A DNA stretch of 8,155 nucleotides from Hydrogenophilales bacterium RIFOXYD1_FULL_62_11 (GTDB lineage Bacteria > Pseudomonadota > Gammaproteobacteria > Burkholderiales > Thiobacillaceae). Of the stretch, positions 5,976 to 8,155 are shown piece after piece. Positions within the stretch are counted from its first letter, which is position 1, and the number at the start of each line of letters is the position of its first letter. The stretch spans positions 24,346-32,500 of the forward strand of contig MGZO01000057.1 of assembly GCA_001802655.1 (NCBI GenBank), given 5' to 3'. The notes under the pieces are model-generated. The model ran no database searches. It saw only the letters and a program-made list of their open reading frames with translations, and was not told the origin of the DNA. Position numbers and translations under genes: made by a program.

Positions 5976-7120
5976 GCGCTGGAGACGGTTTCCAGCGTCA
6001 CCCATTTACCGTCTTTCACCTGATACAGGGTTACTGCGCCTCCGGTGACGTCGCCCTTGGCATCAAACCGCACCCGTCCGGTCACACCCTGGTAATCCGT
6101 CTTGGGCAGCTCGGCCAGATACTTGGCCGGGTCGCTGGAGTCGGCGCGCTTCATCGCTTCGGTCAGTACATACATGGCGTCGTAAGCATAGGGCGCATAG
6201 TTCTGGATCTTGCCGTATTTGGCTTCGAACTTGCTCTTGAACGCCGCGCCGCCGGGCATCACGTCGAGCGGCAGACCAGGATTGGAGGCGATGGTGCCTT
6301 CTGCATCGGCACCGGCCAGTTCGATGAATTTGGGCGTTTGCGCGCCGTCGCCGCCGAGAAACCTGGCGCGCATGCCGAGTTGTTTCATCTGCTTGGCCAT
6401 CGGTGCAGCCTGCGGGTCCATGCCGCCGAAGAACACCAGGTCGGGCGCCTTACCCTTGATCGACGTCAAAATTGCCATGAAATCAGTCGCGCGGTCGGAG
6501 GTATATTCGCGCGCCACCACTTCGCCGCCTGCGGCCTTGGCGGCCTTTTCAACCTCGTCGGCCAGACCCTGACCGTAAGCGGTGCGGTCGTCGATGATGG
6601 CGATTTTCTTTGCGCCGAGTTTGGTCACCGCAAAATGGCCCAGCACGCTGCCCTGCTGGGCGTCGTTGGTCATCACGCGGTAGGCGGTTTTGTAGCCTGA
6701 AGCGGTGTAGGCGATGGCGGTGGCGGAAGGCGAAATTTGCGGAATGCCGGCGTCGGCATAAATCCTCGAGGCCGGGATGGTGGAACCCGAGTTGAGGTGG
6801 CCGATCATGCCGACCACGCCTTCATCCACCAGCTTTTGCGCCACGGTCGTGGCGGTTTTGGGGTCGGCGGCATCGTCTTCGCTTTTCATTTCGAGGACGA
6901 CTTTTTTGCCGCCCAGGGTGAATCCGGCCGCGTTGATTTCATCCAGCGCCAGGCGCGCGCCGTTCTCGTTGTCCTTGCCCAGATGCGCCTGCGGACCCGT
7001 GAGCGGGGAGGCCTGACCGATCAGCACCACGGGATCGCCGTTTTGTTGGGGTTTGTCGCCGCATCCGGCAATCAGGGCTGCAACGGCCAATGCCGTTAAA
7101 CGTAAAGTCTGGCGTGTCAT
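5969..7120 (-). CDS. Branched-chain amino acid-type ABC transporter substrate-binding lipoprotein
   Basis: This 383-residue periplasmic binding protein is of the LivJ/LivK family (Peripla_BP_6, type I fold). It would deliver a ligand to a Liv-type permease. The N-terminus is a lipoprotein signal: a charged start (MTRQTLR), a hydrophobic core, and lipobox IAGC with Cys20 as the lipidated residue. The mature part opens with the family strand VVLIGQASPLTGPQAHLG (31-48), and the ligand-contact loop LNSGSTIPAS is at 109-118, followed by IPQISPSAT. The second lobe has IIDDRTAYGQGLADE (175-189) and an APYAYDAMY segment near the hinge. No permease or ATPase gene is adjacent, so this may be an orphan receptor or have its transporter elsewhere; the true ligand (Leu/Ile/Val, another amino acid, urea, amide) cannot be read. 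The Shine-Dalgarno is weak. The 3' end overlaps the nuclease gene on the other strand by 7 bp. Confidence 0.9.
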   Translation of the reverse strand: MTRQTLRLTALAVAALIAGCGDKPQQNGDPVVLIGQASPLTGPQAHLGKDNENGARLALDEINAAGFTLGGKKVVLEMKSEDDAADPKTATTVAQKLVDEGVVGMIGHLNSGSTIPASRIYADAGIPQISPSATAIAYTASGYKTAYRVMTNDAQQGSVLGHFAVTKLGAKKIAIIDDRTAYGQGLADEVEKAAKAAGGEVVAREYTSDRATDFMAILTSIKGKAPDLVFFGGMDPQAAPMAKQMKQLGMRARFLGGDGAQTPKFIELAGADAEGTIASNPGLPLDVMPGGAAFKSKFEAKYGKIQNYAPYAYDAMYVLTEAMKRADSSDPAKYLAELPKTDYQGVTGRVRFDAKGDVTGGAVTLYQVKDGKWVTLETVSSAQ

Positions 7121-7155
7121 CGTGGTTTTTCCGCAATCGCAATGTGAACGCAGAA

Positions 7156-7164
7156 TTTATACCA
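7156..7164 (-). promoter_or_regulatory. Candidate extended -10 promoter of the binding-protein gene
   Basis: The minus strand reads TGGTATAAA, an extended -10 (TGnTATAAA, five of six to TATAAT) ending 35 nt before the ATG at 7120. No good -35 element lies 17 bp upstream, which fits an extended -10 or activator-dependent promoter. The 14-bp palindrome at 7182-7195 is centred about 30 bp upstream of this hexamer. Confidence 0.45.
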
Positions 7165-7181
7165 CAAGCCTGTCTTGGCCT

Positions 7182-7195
7182 GCCTTGCGCAAGGC
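7182..7195. promoter_or_regulatory. 14-bp perfect palindrome, possible operator
   Basis: GCCTTGCGCAAGGC is a perfect 14-bp palindrome centred at 7188.5. If transcription of the binding-protein gene starts about 7 bp after the -10 hexamer, the palindrome is centred near -40, a common activator position. It also lies between the cytochrome c terminator and that promoter, so it is outside coding sequence. I do not recognise the motif as a named regulator's site. Confidence 0.35.
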
Positions 7196-7200
7196 TGCCG

Positions 7201-7237
7201 CGCAGAAACAACAAGGCCGACGCGAGGTCGGCCTTGT
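7201..7237 (-). terminator. Intrinsic terminator of the cytochrome c gene
   Basis: A perfect 11-bp stem (7211-7221 with 7227-7237, ACAAGGCCGAC/GTCGGCCTTGT) with a 5-nt loop starts 21 nt after the cytochrome stop codon. Read on the minus strand it is followed by TGTTTCTGCG, a modest T-rich tail after the stem's own TTGT end. It should separate the cytochrome from the binding-protein gene downstream. Confidence 0.8.
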
Positions 7238-7258
7238 GCGGAACCGCTCAAGTGCGAA

Positions 7259-7579
7259 TTACTTCAGCGACAAAACCCAGGCAACAATCGTGTTTGTGTC
7301 GGCCGGGCTGACCTGCGGGTTCGGCGGCATGGGAATCTCGCCCCACACGCCTTTGCCGCCCGCCTTCACTTTGGCCGCCAACCTGGCTTGCGCGCCCTTG
7401 TCGGCGGCATATTTCTTGGCGACATCCTTGAACGCCGGGCCGACGATTTTCTTGTCGACGCCGTGGCAGGACATGCAGGCATTTTTTTGCGCCAGCGCCA
7501 TGCCGTCAACCGCAGAGGCCATGCCGGACATCAGTAACAGGGCAGCCGATGCTGCGGTCAGGGTAAGTGTTTTCATCAT
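7259..7579 (-). CDS. Small periplasmic class I cytochrome c (c551/c552-like)
   Basis: This is a soluble monohaem electron carrier of the periplasm, 106 residues as precursor and about 83 after cleavage, the size of the bacterial cytochrome c8 (c551/c552) group. A Sec signal peptide is clear: MMKTL, a hydrophobic stretch, then AxA at 21-23 with cleavage before VDGMALAQ. The haem motif CMSCH has Cys35, Cys38 and proximal His39; the distal ligand should be Met84 in EIPMPPN; the C-terminal helix ends WVLSLK. The start is the ATG at 7577-7579, because GGAG lies 7 nt upstream; an upstream TTG at 7583-7585 in frame overlaps the spacer and is less likely, and a second ATG follows at once. It has its own terminator downstream. 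The physiological partner (terminal oxidase, nitrite reductase or other) cannot be told from context. Confidence 0.93.
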   Translation of the reverse strand: MMKTLTLTAASAALLLMSGMASAVDGMALAQKNACMSCHGVDKKIVGPAFKDVAKKYAADKGAQARLAAKVKAGGKGVWGEIPMPPNPQVSPADTNTIVAWVLSLK

Positions 7580-7586
7580 GTGCAAT

Positions 7587-7590
7587 CTCC
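7587..7590 (-). promoter_or_regulatory. Ribosome binding site deciding the cytochrome c start
   Basis: GGAG on the minus strand is 7 nt before the ATG at 7579. It would be only one base from the alternative TTG start at 7585, so it favours the ATG. Confidence 0.7.
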
Positions 7591-7745
7591 GTAGAAATCT
7601 GGTTGAGGCATTTTAATTACTGCTTTCCGACTATTAAGGAAAAGAGTCCGCGGCGCAAGCCGGGCGTCTGGTATTTACCGCCTAAACGCATAAAACGTTG
7701 TTATATCGTCTCACCCCATTTGTGATGAAAGGAGTGGTCGCCCAA

Positions 7746-8155
7746 TCAGGCCAGAACGGCCGATAGGTCGGACACGGCAGGCTGGCACGCCGTGCCGCTG
7801 CACACCCAGGCAAGCGGCTGGGGCGACTCGGATTTTGCCAGCGCCGCTGGCACCCGCAAGCCATTGGGTAGCGCCAGCAGGAGATCGTGCGGGCCGAGTT
7901 GCGGTTGCAATGCGGCGAACCATTTCTGCAGGTCCGCCGCCGGACCGCGCAGCAGGACGATGCGTGGGGGGACCAGCGCTTCATCCAGCACTGCCAGCAG
8001 CGTGGGATAGGCAATTGGTTGCTGGGTGAACTGCGACTGGAACAGACGCAGGCACCGTGTGCTGGCGTCCAGATAACGCGTCTCGCCCAGCAAGTGCCCC
8101 AGCCGCTGCAGGGCGAACGCGGCGATGCCGTTGCCCGACGGGGTGGCGTGATCGT
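7746..8155 (-). CDS. C-terminal end of a YyaL-type thioredoxin-domain protein (DUF255 family), partial
   Basis: Only the last 136 or so codons are in the window; the frame is open to the right edge and stops at TGA (7746-7748). The segment DHATPSGNG (codons at 8127-8153), followed by IAAFALQRLGHLLGETRYLD, is typical of the C-terminal alpha/alpha-barrel part of YyaL/SPATA20-like proteins. These are about 650-700 residues long, with an N-terminal thioredoxin-like domain (not in the window) and a six-hairpin-glycosidase-like domain. The conserved end with two cysteines, WVCSGTACQPAVSDL, is also present. Biochemical function of the family is poorly known. A TTG near 8093 is an internal leucine codon, not a start. 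It is on the same strand as the cytochrome c gene, 166 bp upstream of it; I see no clear terminator in that gap, so read-through into the cytochrome is possible. Confidence 0.8.
   Translation of the reverse strand, partial: DHATPSGNGIAAFALQRLGHLLGETRYLDASTRCLRLFQSQFTQQPIAYPTLLAVLDEALVPPRIVLLRGPAADLQKWFAALQPQLGPHDLLLALPNGLRVPAALAKSESPQPLAWVCSGTACQPAVSDLSAVLA

Noticed and set aside
5807..6700. Plus-strand open frame of 297 codons across the nuclease end and antisense to the binding protein
   Set aside because: Both overlapped genes are firmly identified. This frame has no domain resemblance and is a typical GC-rich shadow.
7586..7745. Search of the gap between the YyaL-type gene and cytochrome c for a terminator or promoter
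   Set aside because: There is an imperfect inverted repeat near 7623-7644 (CTTTCC/GGAAAAG) and AT-rich stretches, but no stem with a T-tract and no -35/-10 pair good enough to report.

Overview
The window reads as a chromosomal segment from a GC-rich betaproteobacterium. The best lineage evidence is Rho (419 residues from its ATG, the same length as the E. coli protein, and close to betaproteobacterial Rho as I remember it), the 107-residue seven-iron FdxA ferredoxin, and a TIGR03623-type AddB-like nuclease of 912 residues. A Nitrosomonadales/Thiobacillus-like origin is my guess and is not proven by the sequence. No insertion sequence, phage gene, CRISPR array, tRNA or rRNA was seen. It looks like ordinary core genome with some interesting regulatory detail.

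Layout: (1) 1-683, plus strand, an arginase that lacks its N-terminus because the window begins inside it. (2) 893-924, an intrinsic terminator hairpin lying between arginase and rho. (3) 948-2736, minus strand, trxA followed by rho. The two are separated by a 202-nt leader that is C-rich and G-poor just before rho, carries a repeated decamer and hairpins, and stays open in the rho frame. (4) 2737-2907, the divergent intergenic region. (5) 2908-5975, plus strand, fdxA and, 5 nt after its stop, the AddB-like protein with a complete PD-(D/E)XK nuclease site and a four-cysteine iron-sulfur signature. (6) 5969-7120, minus strand, a periplasmic branched-chain-amino-acid-type binding lipoprotein whose 3' end overlaps the nuclease gene by 7 bp tail to tail. 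(7) 7259-7579, minus strand, a small periplasmic class I cytochrome c with its own terminator. (8) 7746-8155, minus strand, the C-terminal end of a YyaL-type (DUF255) protein that runs out of the window.

Functional reading: trxA and rho form a redox/transcription-termination pair. The rho leader has the composition expected of a Rho-loading (rut) site, consistent with autoregulation as known for E. coli rho. FdxA and the AddB-like nuclease are probably co-transcribed and translationally coupled. Both are Fe-S proteins, but a functional link is speculation. The AddA-type helicase that an AddB-like protein would need is not in the window, nor are the permease and ATPase genes for the binding protein. 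I found no convincing undescribed multi-gene system. The rho leader and the fdxA/AddB-like unit are the parts most worth a second look.
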